From: Corticium candelabrum
Lineage: Eukaryota > Porifera > Homoscleromorpha > Homosclerophorida > Plakinidae
Assembly: GCF_963422355.1 (NCBI RefSeq)
Contig: NC_085106.1
Coordinates: forward strand, 3,262,068-3,326,067
DNA: 64,000 nt
Direction of reading: 5' to 3'
Positions 12,488 to 22,479 of the stretch are shown here, piece after piece. Below the pieces are notes generated by a model. The model saw nothing but the letters and a program-made list of their open reading frames with translations. It was not told the DNA's origin and did not search any database. Position 1 is the first letter of the stretch, and each line of letters begins with the position of its first letter. The translations under genes and the position numbers were made by a program.

Positions 12488-13486
12488 ATGGCGGGAAGCT
12501 ACCGAACTGGCGATACGTTTCGGCACTATCAAGCCTTGGGTCAACTCACCGTTGATAGCCAGGAGCCTCTACAAACTGCAGAGACAACTGATCAGTATCC
12601 CCTAGGCTGGAATCCGTCTGGAGCCAGTCAAGAAACCAGTCAAGAACAGGAAGCCAGTCAAGAGCAAACTGACCATCAAATTGATCAACGTGTAGAAAAT
12701 TCTGGAAGACAAGGAAGAAAGAGAAAGTCTCGTCAATTTTCTTATGAAGAAACGACGTGCCTCATCAACCTGTGGTCACACTCGCGAATACAGAATCTCC
12801 TGACAAAGCCTGGTAGCAAGAGCAAAATATGGCAGGAAATATCACAAGATCTAGCCAAACATAAGTTCATCAGAACACCAGAGCAGTGCAAAGAAAAAAT
12901 AAATAATCTAAAAAAAGATTACAGACTGGTCAAGGATCGAGTAAGAAGAAGTGGAGAAGGAAATACAACAAGTGATTTTGCGTACTATGATGCTATGGAC
13001 ATGGTGTTAGGTGACTGTCCATCTGTGTCACCTACTAATGTATACGAGTCTTCTGATGGTATCTGTACATTATTGTCCTCTTCCTTAGTTGCCTCTCCGT
13101 ACGACTCTACTCAAACAGGAGCTGAATGTGTATCCAGAAATAGCAGTGGTACACCTCCAGATTGCAGTGACCAAAGCCCATGCTTCTCTGAAACACCTGC
13201 CAGTTCTAGTAGGCACCATACCCCTCCTAGTGCACCTCCTAGTGCACCTCCTAGTGCACCCAAAATACGAAAAAGACAAGAAAGCAGTGGCCTTGATAGA
13301 GTTGTGAATGAACTTACTCAATTTGGGGAAAAGATCGTGGATTTGATGTCAAGGATGGAAGATGCTGACAGAGAGAGAGAAGAGCGAGAGAGAAGAGAGG
13401 CTGAACGAAGAGATGCATTCTTGCTCAATGCATTACGAATTCTTACAGGACAACAAATGGAAGAACCTGACAATGCAAACCAGTAG
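12488..13486 (+). CDS. Harbinger Myb/SANT-like DNA-binding protein
   Basis: 332 residues from ATG 12488; the frame extends 18 bp further only through a non-ATG codon. Residues about 80-170 form a trihelical Myb/SANT-like domain: FSYEETTCLINLWSHSRIQ, then KIWQEISQDLAKH, then EQCKEKINNLKKDYRLVKD. A low-complexity linker contains PPSAPPSAPP (three 12-bp repeats at 13222-13259). The C-terminus is a charged coiled coil (DREREERERREAERRDAF). In Harbinger elements this protein helps transport the transposase to the nucleus and binds element ends; that role is family knowledge. A short intron-free gene, open throughout. Confidence 0.85.
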   Translation: MAGSYRTGDTFRHYQALGQLTVDSQEPLQTAETTDQYPLGWNPSGASQETSQEQEASQEQTDHQIDQRVENSGRQGRKRKSRQFSYEETTCLINLWSHSRIQNLLTKPGSKSKIWQEISQDLAKHKFIRTPEQCKEKINNLKKDYRLVKDRVRRSGEGNTTSDFAYYDAMDMVLGDCPSVSPTNVYESSDGICTLLSSSLVASPYDSTQTGAECVSRNSSGTPPDCSDQSPCFSETPASSSRHHTPPSAPPSAPPSAPKIRKRQESSGLDRVVNELTQFGEKIVDLMSRMEDADREREERERREAERRDAFLLNALRILTGQQMEEPDNANQ

Positions 13487-13509
13487 CACAAAATTCCCAA
13501 AAAAATTAA

Positions 13510-13735
13510 AGCACACTGTTTCAACACACTGTTCTAACAACACAAAGTTTTAGTTCTAACTATATTGTTAACACACAGTTCTTAACAACACAATGTTCTT
13601 ATTAATACTGTTCTAGCAATATTTTAACATTGGTCAACACTGTTTTAGTTAATACTGTTCTAACAATATTTTTATCACATTGTTTTAACAACACTATGTT
13701 AATTAACAGATTGTTTTAATAACACAATGTAACCA
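13510..13735. repeat. Degenerate AACAC/GTGTT-rich tandem repeat
   Basis: About ten loose repeats of AACA(A)CACAGTTCTTA-like units, directly after the Myb-like gene within the Harbinger element. No coding content. Confidence 0.6.
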
Positions 13736-13767
13736 TGTTCTGATTGCAGTAGTCTCCTGTGTACCAG

Positions 13768-13955
13768 ATGTTTGAGAGTTCTGTGGGGGAGGGGAGAGAA
13801 GAGGGAAGCACATGGATTCGTGGCCTGACATTTGAGAGTGCCATGGGGTGGGGAAGAGAGAGTTTGTTCTCCCAACCATCCACCCTTCAGCATTCTCGAA
13901 CATCTGGACATGCATCCATGTTCTCCCCTCCCTTCCCCCACAGAACTCTCAAACG
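13768..13955. repeat. Long imperfect hairpin between convergent Harbinger genes
   Basis: GTTTGAGAGTTCTGTGGGGG at 13768 is the inverse of CCCCCACAGAACTCTCAAAC ending near 13955, and both arms continue into purine- or pyrimidine-rich GGGGAGAGAA/TTCTCCCC tracts. It sits exactly between the two convergent genes. A shared transcription end or folded transcript is possible; alternatively it is a small nested MITE. Confidence 0.7.
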
Positions 13956-13990
13956 TGAGACTACTACTACAGCCCTCTTGTTAATTAACT

Positions 13991-15310
13991 CTATATATCT
14001 AAATAGTCTCTGATATTATCTTGGATTGCTGGTGCCGCCATATCTCTCCTTCCAATAGCTGCCAATCCTGATTCAAGATCACATATTGTTTCAGTTTCAC
14101 TGTAGTCATTGTTGATTTCATTGTGTGCCAAACAATAGTTATGTAAGGTACAGCAAGCAATAACGACTACTTGAACGTTGTTGATGTCAGTCTCTTGCTG
14201 ATTTAACAGAATTCGCCACCTACCTTTGAGTAGCCCAAATGCCCTTTCCACTGCGATTCGAGCACAACTCAGTTTGTAGTTGAAACTTTTTTCAGACTCC
14301 CTCATATTGGCGCTCTCGGGATATGCTTTCATTAGCCAACTTTTCAAAGGGTAGGCTGGATCTCCCAGAATTAAAACAGGTATTCGAGCACCATTACAGA
14401 CAACAGTCTCACTTCCAGGAAAGGCTGTTCCAGCACGTTCAGCAACTGCAAAGAGGCGACTGTTAGCAAGAACACGAGCATCGTGGACTCGTCCTGGCCA
14501 GCCAATACAGATATCGTTGAAGTAAAGAAATGAATCTACCACAGCTTGAAGTATAATTGAGTGAAACCCTTTACGATTGATATAACAGGCTGGATTGAGA
14601 GGTGGACTTTTAATAGGTATGTGTGACCCATCTACTGCTCCACCAATTTGAGGGAACCCATGACCAATATTTCTGAACCGTTCAATGACTTTCTTCAAGC
14701 GATCTCCTTGTGGCATCTGGACATACTGACCACTCAAGTGGGAAACGATTGCCTGACATACTTCATTGGAAATAGTGCTAGCAGTTGACACACCAACGCC
14801 AAACAAGTTTGAGACAGTCCTATAATATTCACTGCCAGCCAACCTGTATAAAGTCAAGGCTAGTCTCTTCTCTGGCGATATAGGGACTCTCAAGTGGGTG
14901 GACTTCTTCGTGATCAGATGTCGTATATCATTGCACAGACTACACACAATAGAAGAAATTGAGGTTATCAGTTAACTAGCTATTCTAGAACAATATCCAA
15001 ACCTCATGAAAGTTCCTCTTGACATCCTGAAATTCTCTCTCCAATCAGTATCTGATGCTTCCGCAAGCATTCTGTCCCACCACCTTGATTCTCTCGGTTT
15101 GATCCATAATGTTCGACCGGTGGGACGCATTCTAGCTACCACTTTTAGAACACACTGGAGTAAACAGAGTAAAACGAGAAGGACCCCTCGTTGCCGACGG
15201 CGAACGAGCCTCCTCTGACGCCTCCTTTTCTGAGCCCAAACGTCTAACCGCGAAACCATTAGCAGAAAGAAGGTAGCCGCATTGCCACGAAACGAAGTTG
15301 GCATTCTCAA
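13991..15310 (-). CDS. HARBI1-like DDE transposase (DDE_Tnp_4), 2 exons
   Basis: Exon 1 15003-15310 and exon 2 13991-14939, joined across a 63-bp intron (ATGAG|GTTTGG ... GTGTAG|TCTGTG, phase 2), give about 418 residues. Catalytic signatures of the DDE_4 superfamily are present in order: AVDGSHIPI (D), WPGRVHDARV, LGDPAYPL (D) and ARIAVERAFGLLKGRWR (E). The N-terminal exon is basic (KRRRQRRLVRRRQR) with a FRMSRGTF motif before the junction. No stop or frameshift. It would act in the nucleus with the neighbouring Myb-like partner on element termini and TWA targets (family knowledge). Possible alternative: a domesticated HARBI1, but the partner gene favours a transposon. Confidence 0.9.
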
Positions 15311-15444
15311 GGCTTCTAGCTAGTACACAGTACTATGACCTATTGCGCAAGCGCGATCTCTTAACCGAGTCTAACCCAACGCTAACCTAGTCTCGCGCAG
15401 CCAGCCCCTCCCCCTTTTTGACATCCGTTGGCATCTCATTAGAC

Positions 15445-15605
15445 CATGACTCATCCAATAGTGACGCCCTGTTTTTCCTGTTGAACCGAGTATGCCGAGT
15501 CAACACGTTACCTATACTTTCGATGCAGGAAGTTCAACATAGAGTCATGCATATGTATAGATAGACCTTCAAGTCGGAAACAGTCTAGTTCCTCTAGTCA
15601 CCGTG
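15445..15605 (+). promoter_or_regulatory. Conserved promoter block of copy 4
   Basis: From GACCATGACTCATCCAATAG to the start codon the sequence is shared with copies 5-7. It contains GTATAGATAGACCTTCAAGT about 55 bp before the ATG, the counterpart of a TATATAG box in copies 5 and 7. Function is inferred from position and conservation. Confidence 0.55.
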
Positions 15606-17437
15606 ATGCGTGTGATTATGTTGTGGATGTCCGCCTACATGGCAGTGTCGTTGGTCAGCTTAGCGGAGATCTCTACTGCACTGGCTGGATCGTCGACGCA
15701 CCACAGTGTTGCAGAAAATCTTGTACGAATGGCTACAAGTTTGACAAGCTTCGCCACTAGCGAAATCGACTCCAGAAGAGCTTCTGAGCATACACAGATG
15801 GCATCAGACCTCGACCAACACGCAAGAACAATGCGATTAAGCGAATACAGCCCGTATTCGAGCAACCCCTACGACCTCGGGTCCAGCAATCAATGCAGCT
15901 ACCCTCAACTGCATGTGTGCAATTTCGAGAGCGGTTATACTGTTCCTGAGTACGTAGCTCGAGTTCTTCAACAATACAACAGTTTACTCAACGAGATGCA
16001 TGAAACGATTTCTTCAGTTCTGTCGTCCGGATGCACTAAGACTTGGATGAACTTCTTGTGCAAAGCCACCGTTGGCCCACGATGCATTTCAAACACAACA
16101 GTTCGTTACCAAACCAACAACTATGACGTAAGCAATGAAATCCAGTAGTTGATATCATGCAGTTGTCAGTACGAGGGATGTCGCACTAATTAATATGCTC
16201 GACCGTTTGACGTCATTATTTTAAAATCATATTATCGTGTTGACTGGTAATGGCATCTTTCCATGGTGTATTGGCGACAGGCAAATTGACAGCGAACGAA
16301 CGTGATAACTGGTTATGTAACGTATGTCAATGCTAGTCTCGACGCTGGGCCATCTTTGCCTTACGTGGTGGAGTAACGCGCGCAATAATTTATTATGCGT
16401 AGGGTTCACATGACCGGAAACGAAGTTGCCACCTTAACTAGGGACATCACGCGACAAATTAATTAATTAAACCATTACATGCATGCTACGCCTATTTAAA
16501 CAGTAGACAGGACGTTATGCTAAAGATTAATAGTCTATAAAACTAATAATAATTAATAAATGATATTAATATTATTAGCAATATTATTATTATTACAAAT
16601 TTTGGGAACGTCAAACCAACCAGCTTTCCGCCTATCCCGACCTGACTGGCATGCGCGTTCGACGGTACACCTCGACCCGATCCAATGTCGTTTGTATGTG
16701 AGACATATGATAATCGACTTTTCAACCAACTCACTTACAGAATGACATCATTATTGGCATTTTTCTGGGTGTTTTGCCGTAGATAAAAATTGTCATCCCC
16801 TATTAATCTATTTTATTGCTATAATCAATTATTTCTTATCATTAGTATCATTATATTGTTTGGTAAGTCGCCCCTAACATTATTAAATAATTAAAGAGAT
16901 TGTATTGAAGTTTCAATGCAACTAATGTTTCTTTCTTCAACGGGAATATTCTCAAAAAACATTTGTTATCTACTCATTAGATTTGTCGCCAAGTATTTTC
17001 ATCATGTCCAGTAAGCTCAACCACTAGCAGCACTTACTGTCAAACTCTCTCGTCAATAATTACATACCCTGCAGGAACATTTTCTCTAACCAGCTGCCGA
17101 GTTTTCAACGTCGACGGGTGCGCGAATACTCTCCCGTCACCAGACTGGCTTGCTGCCCTATTAGAACACCAAACACAGTCAAGTTCTCTTGACGACGGAG
17201 CAAGAGCACTATCCCTCTCGGGCAGTTGCAAGATCAATTACATCAAACTGTTTTGCACTCATCCTACATGCGGATCTAATGGACGTCTACAAGGTTACCG
17301 AAGCTCAACTCAATGCCACAACGTCGCAAACTGGTGAGATCAAATATTTTTAATGCTCGGATATCTAGACCGCATGTCTCATACAATGGTCATCAGTAGC
17401 TACACAAATGATGCTGATACCAAACGGAACAGCCGCT

Positions 17438-17504
<67 letters not shown>

Positions 17505-17907
17505 CATATACTCTGCACGTATGCATATTATGTTTTCACAGCAAGCGTATTACATTTGCGCATGAGCACATCGCATTTTATTTCTATTTCGATCTAATTA
17601 AAAAACTGCTGATCTATACATCAAGTAATTTAATTAACTGGTCTGGCCTAAAGCGTATTTTTGTGCACATTTACTGTGACTGATGAGTGCGCATTAGTCA
17701 TCGACTTGTTGCTTTAGCATCAGAGACAGCGAAAGTCGAAAGCTTTTTTCTACTGTCAATCTATGTGACGATTTGGGGACGCTAAAGCATTCGAGCGTTT
17801 GTGCTGGAGAAACCGAATCGTGCACGTCGGGAGCTGCTAGCACTACGTACTACGTTGGAATTTCTATTGCATGGTCGATGTTGGCTCTCATCAAGAACTG
17901 CTTGTAA
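15606..17907 (+). CDS. Array copy 4: secreted Frizzled-CRD-like cysteine-rich protein, 3 exons
   Basis: Exons 15606-16127, 16981-17333 and 17718-17907 (TAA) give 354 residues. Junctions: GAC|GTAAGC, TCATTAG|ATTTGT (phase 0), CTG|GTGAGA, GCTTTAG|CATCAG (phase 2). Residues 1-27 are a signal peptide; cysteines 97, 105, 143, 152 and 160 give the Frizzled-CRD-like spacing, with NFLC at 149-152 and an NTT glycosylation sequon at 163. Exon 2 begins ICRQVFSSCP and carries at least nine more cysteines. Exon 3 has NLCDDLGTLKHSSVCAGE and ESCTSGAAS followed by hydrophobic YYVGISIAWSMLALIKNCL, typical of a GPI-attachment signal. The terminal TTG-TAA overlaps a strong GTAAGT donor. No inactivating change. 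Likely extracellular or surface-anchored; ligand unknown. Confidence 0.85.
17442..17500. repeat. (AT)n microsatellite in intron 2 of copy 4
   Basis: About 58 bp of pure AT repeat, at the same site as the AT/AC tract in copy 6 and the CA tract in copy 7. Confidence 0.95.
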
Positions 17908-17998
17908 GTCCAACAAAGAGATATTCAACAGTGAGTTATTCACAGACATCTATATAACTCATATTGCATTGCGACTTACATTAATTTCTTTGATTGTT

Positions 17999-18180
17999 TG
18001 CTGTTAGAGTTTGGCTGAGTGCGGCTGGCTCTAGAAAAACTCTTTTTTACTGCGTATTGGAAACGCGAGAAGTGCGTGTAGACTCAACTAGTGTTAATCT
18101 CTTGCTGCCTTCTGTTTTTTGTCTAGCCAATGTTTGTTACAAGTAGTCAGCGTTGTAATTGCTTCAATTATTACGAATAG
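17999..18180 (+). other. Possible fourth exon / 3' UTR of copy 4
   Basis: A pyrimidine-rich acceptor (TTTGATTGTTTGCTGTTAG) precedes AGTTTGGCTGAGTGCGGCTG. Splicing from the GTAAGT that overlaps the copy 4 stop would give an open extension of about 55 residues to a TAG. The acceptor is conserved after copies 6 and 7, but the reading frame beyond about ten codons is not. I favour a 3' UTR exon. Confidence 0.35.
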
Positions 18181-18544
18181 ATGTTAGCAGACAAAACTTC
18201 TTGCCTATTTTGCTTCGCTGGTAATGATCTTAGCTACTAAAAGTTTTAGAATATAATTTTGGACTTAAGCAATGTAACTGCGGATATACCTTTATTAACT
18301 ACTATAACATTACTCAAAAGACCGGCTCTCGAAGTGTCCTGTCAAAAGTCTCAGGCTGATCCACGTGTCCCGGATACCTATGGTATGTATAGCTATATAT
18401 TTCTTATTTAATTTTTAAAATTTTAAAATTTTTATTTTTACACACATACACGTGTGTGAAACATTAACATATACTAAGTGAGCAAGTCCCAAAGAGAGTC
18501 ACTAGAAGAATGCAGTTGCATACAACCGTGCACTAATGTAGACG

Positions 18545-18890
18545 AGCATTAAATAACCAGAGTTTCACAGCTAATTGTTCAATGAGGTTCTGAATGGCTT
18601 GAGAAAGGGATGTTGTGTTACAGGTGGTAGTCTTCAGCGCGATAATCTTTAGCTAGAGTCTTCAAGCTTGAAGGTGTCCAATTACCTAGGGTTTCCAAAG
18701 CCAGAGGGAAGAACTCTCCGCCAGCAGCAGCAACGACATCATCACGGTAGGCATCTTTTTCCATTTCACCCGCCAATGCGGCGGCACCAGCACCGGTTGC
18801 AGCGGCAACGATGTAGCTGGTTTGGAGGGAATTTCTAACAGTTATGTCAAAGAAAGCAGGTTTTCCATTGGTAAATTCAGGATGTTAAAT
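18545..18890 (-). pseudogene. Retroelement C-terminal fragment (copy r2)
   Basis: The minus strand reads HPEFTNGKPAFFDITVRNSL, then GAAALAGEMEKDAYRDDVV, GGEFFPLALETLGNWTPSSL and, after a break, AIQNLIEQLAVKLWLFNARL. The FFDITVRNSL and LETLG blocks are shared with r3 and r4. It is broken by a stop or frameshift near 18650. It belongs to the family of TE-associated C-terminal domains common in invertebrate genomes. Confidence 0.7.
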
Positions 18891-18902
18891 GTTACCTGGT
18901 CG

Positions 18903-19130
18903 ATGAAGATCTCGGCCACCTATTCTCTGTTCCTTCTTTACTCCACTATTGTCGGTGTGGAGGGCGTGCCAGACAATAAGACATTGATGCCAGCTGGCGG
19001 CCTCGGTGGTTCACTCCTAGCCTCGTAAGCCAAGTTCTTTCGCGCAGTCGCTGAGCTAAACGCACGTGATTCACACGACAAGGAGGAGCTTTTGCCGAAA
19101 TTGCTCCAGCTTTCGAGAACGTCTAGTAAC
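18903..19130 (+). pseudogene. Orphan secreted-protein first exon (copy s1), nonsense-mutated
   Basis: ATG at 18903 opens MKISATYSLFLLYSTIVGVE, a good signal peptide, then GVPDNKTLMPAGG. A TAA at 19026 replaces the CAA (Q) of the second copy at 34.47 kb. Beyond it the frame stays open to AGTAAC|GTAAGA, a phase-0 donor. The intact ancestral exon would be about 76 codons. I do not recognise the protein. No downstream exon is evident. Confidence 0.5.
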
Positions 19131-20606
19131 GTAAGACCCCGGATTTGGAATCATTGGATAAGGCTAATTCGATTAGCTAATCATGTAGGTATGAAAGTTG
19201 AGCGACATGGCTTCACGCACTTGCTTGTTTTGCGCGAAGTACATAGTCGACATCGCTTCTAGTACGTATCTAGACAGCTCAGCGGTCAGTAGATAATCCG
19301 GCAATTTAATTTTCTACATTTCAATTTTTATGTCTTTATTTTTCAATTATAATTTTTTTAAATTTTTAAATTTAAAAATTTTTAAATTTAAATTTTTAAT
19401 TTTTAATTTTTTACTTGCATTCTTATTTAAAATTTGTGTATTTATTACATTTTAGCTTTTCATTTTTAATTTTTAATTTTTAATTTTATTCTTCTTTATA
19501 TTTTTTGTAAAATTGTTTTTCATCTTTTGATGTTTGATTCTTACGATCTCTAGATTTATTTTTAAAGTTTGAATTTTAACCACCTTATGTGTTCAAAACT
19601 AGAAACTTGAACGGCAGTTCGCTTAGTCAATTTCTAACATATGAATAGAAAATTGAAATGACCCAAGACACTAGGCACAGCGGGGGTCTCAGGGGCTGCC
19701 ATTCGAATGCATGTCTCAGGAGATCACATTTCCAACACACAAGCAGGTGTTTGTTTTTAGTTTACTTTGCCAAACCATGTTGGCAGCTCTTGGCCGCGGA
19801 CAACTCCGCTCTGACACACAACGTTGTGCTAGTAAATACCCCGGTTCCTAGCTGTGTAGGTACACAAGACGCCACCTTTACCGTAGATGAACCAGTTGGA
19901 GGGGAAATGCTACGATTAAGGCTCAGCACTACAACTGTGGTGACGAAGTATACAGACTCGTTTGTTGTCTAGGAAAAATCGAGACACAATTAAAACATCG
20001 AAACCATCAACCTACTACAAGTAGTAGACTGCGCGCTTTCACGGGCACCCTAGATGTAGTGTACACGGTACCGTCCAAGGGTGGGCGTGGTACTCCATAG
20101 CAGGTCACATTTATTTATTTGCATGACGTCGCACAACTCACCAAGTAAACAGACATACATATCCATCGTTTTCGACGCCTTTTGAACTCTATTTGAAGTC
20201 AACTCAACTGATTTGCTCAACTCAACTCAATTAATTAACTCAACTATTGTAGAATTAGTGTGCGACTACAACTGAAAGAACATGGTCATAGCTAGTCAGC
20301 TACAGCTAGCTAGAGCTAGTTACTAAGTAGACTACTATATCACTGTTAGGTATAGCTACTAGAGTCAATAGTGCTAAACAATGATTGTAGAGTTCTACCG
20401 TGTCACTCGATGATCTGTGAGCTGTCATTGTCGACTCGTCCGTTCATATCTGCAGTCAAGCTGCGTGACGAGGAGACACCAGCAACTTGGATTGTGGCAG
20501 ATAGAAACACAATTGGTAGTTTCGTGCACGTGTCCGACGAAATGAAGAAATGTGACCTGCTATAGAGTACCACGCCCACCCTTGTACGGTACCGTGTACT
20601 ACAAAT

Positions 20607-20768
20607 CAGGGCCGGATCTAGGAATTTTTGAAAGAGGGGTTCACCGTTAGCAGTTATTTATAGCATTACTAATTTCTCTTTTCTAATGAAACTATATGAA
20701 ATTATTGAACTAGGTCTATTGAAAAAAGGGGGTCGCAACCCCCTAAACCCCCTCTGGATCCGGCCCTG
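20607..20768 (+). mobile_element. MITE with CAGGGCCGGATC termini (copy m2)
   Basis: 162 bp with near-perfect inverted ends CAGGGCCGGATC / GATCCGGCCCTG. It is inserted in the right arm of fold-back C at the same place as m4 in fold-back D, and absent from fold-back E. Confidence 0.9.
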
Positions 20769-21116
20769 CATATAGTGTGCCCGTGAAAGCGCACGGTCTA
20801 CTACTTGTAGTCTATAGTTATAGGTTGACGGTTTCGATGTTTTAATTATGTCTCGATTTTTCCTAGACAACAAACGAGTCTGTATACTTCGTCACCACAG
20901 TTGCCAACTCGGCGATCCGCTAGTGCGGAGCCTATCTATGTACCTAGATATTAGTAAGCATTTCCCCTCCTACCAGTTCATCTACGGAAAAGGTAGCGTG
21001 TTGTGTGCAATGCACGTACCTACACAGCTAGGGACCGCGGTATTCACTGGCACAACGTTGTATGTTAGAGCGGAGTTGTCCGCGGCCAGGAGCTGCCAAC
21101 GTGGTTTGGCACGTGA

Positions 21117-22016
21117 CGGAAAGTAAACTGCCATGGCCAAGAAGGATCACGGTTTTTTGCAAGGTCGGTTTTTTGCACGCATGATTTTTTGCAAGGTCGG
21201 TTTCTTGCAAGATCGGTTTTTTGCACGCACGATTTTTTGCAAGGTCGGTTTTTGCACGCACGATGTTTTACAAGGTCGGTTATTTGCAGTGACAAGCTAC
21301 TGCCGTGATACTGTGGCTGTTTGTATTTACGTTGCTAGTCTAAGAAGAACTGCTCTATCTGTTGTAGGGTGCCAATACGGTCTCGCCCACGCATTACTCA
21401 CGCCTCCTCCCCGCAATGTTTTCTTTCTGACGACACTCACGCAGTGATTGTTCAAAGGGAACGGTCTGAGACGTAAAAATGGCTCGCTAGATTTGATACT
21501 TTTATGGAGATGTAGTTTCTTGCTGAGTTTCATGGCTATTTACGAGCAATTTGTGTAAAACTCTGCAAGAACATTTCGTGTAACACGCACGTTTCCTGGC
21601 AACCATTTGCCACCCAAGTCTGATATCCAACACCTGGCTGCTCTGTAATTCAATCTAGCTAAGTCAGCCAACACCCTCCACACTGCACATGTTTCTAAAT
21701 GTTTCCAGGGGCGGATCCAGGCAACATTGCGGGGGAGGAGGCGTGAGAAATGCGTGGGCGAGACCGCATTGGCACCCTACAACAGCTAGAGCAGTTCTTT
21801 TTAGACTAGCAACGTAAATACAAACAGCCACAGTATCACGGCAGTAGCTTGTCACTGCAAAAAACCGACCTTGCAAAACACCGTGCGTGCAAAAAACCGA
21901 CCTTGCAAAAAATCATGCGTGTAAAAAACCGATCTTGCAAAAACCGTGCGTGCAAAAAACCGTGCGTGCAAAAAACCGTGCGTGCAAAAAACCGTGACCC
22001 TTCTCGGCCACGGCAG
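21117..22016. mobile_element. Nested fold-back with minisatellite arms
   Basis: About 0.9 kb. Ends are inverted: CTGCCATGGCCAAGAAGG and CTTCTCGGCCACGGCAG. Each arm is an array of GGTTTTTTGCACGCA-NGATTTTTTGCAAGGTC units (21150-21285 forward; 21855-21995 reversed), followed by an inverted 130-bp segment (AGCTACTGCCGTGATACTG...). The empty site is preserved in fold-back D (GAAAGTAAACTGAAAAC), giving a TAAA direct duplication of 4 bp; up to 7 bp (TAAACTG) is possible because of end ambiguity. No coding capacity. Confidence 0.75.
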
Positions 22017-22479
22017 TAAACTGAAAACAAACATATGCTTGTGTGTTGGAAATGGAGACATGCATTCGAATGGAAGCCCCGCTGAGACTTCCGCTGTGTC
22101 TTCGGTCACTTCAATTGTCTATTCATGTTAGAAATTGAATAAGCGAACTGCGCGTTCAAGTTTCTAGTTTTAAGCACATAGGTTTCTGAAAATCAAAATT
22201 TAAGAAATAAATCTAAAGATCAAAAGAATCAAACATCAAGAGATAAAAACAATTTTACAAAAATAAGAAGAAAAATAAAAATTAAAAATTATAAAGAAAA
22301 ATTTAAAATTTAAAATTTAATGAATACAAAAAAATTTAAATACGAATGTAAGTAAAATTTAAAAATTAAAAAATTGAAAACTTAAAAATTGGATAAAAAT
22401 AAATAAAAAAAAAAAAAAAATAAAAACATAAAAATTGAAATTTAGAAAATTCAATAGCCAGACCATCTACTGACCTATT

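Larger units (their letters stand above)
12300..15420. mobile_element. PIF/Harbinger DNA transposon, apparently intact
   Basis: The two-gene content is diagnostic: a Myb/SANT-like protein on plus (12488-13486) and a HARBI1-type DDE transposase on minus (13991-15310), convergently arranged. Both reading frames are open. The termini are not resolved: TTCGGTTAAGTTAGGTTAGC near 12340 and an inverted GGTTAGACTCGGTTAAGAG near 15380 are candidate degenerate inverted ends. Span is therefore approximate. Confidence 0.8.
19284..22475. mobile_element. Fold-back element (copy C) with two nested insertions
   Basis: It starts GGTCAGTAGATAATCCGG and ends in the inverse CCAGACCATCTACTGACC. Arms of roughly 800 bp are inverted copies of each other (for example GAACGGCAGTTCGCTTAG on the left against CTAAGC-type CGAACTGCGCGTTC on the right), separated by a loop of about 450 bp. 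The right arm carries a CAGGGCCGG MITE (20607-20768) and a minisatellite fold-back (about 21117-22016). No transposase is encoded; short open frames in the arms are not convincing genes. Confidence 0.8.

Noticed and set aside
19658-19972. 104-codon frame recurring in fold-back arms (also 10980, 26691, 35141)
   Set aside because: It varies in start and end between copies and is overlapped by inverted-arm structure; DNA conservation is explained by recent element copying.
21150-21995. CRISPR-like regular repeats
   Set aside because: Eukaryotic context; the units are contiguous minisatellite arms in inverted orientation, with no unique spacers and no cas genes.
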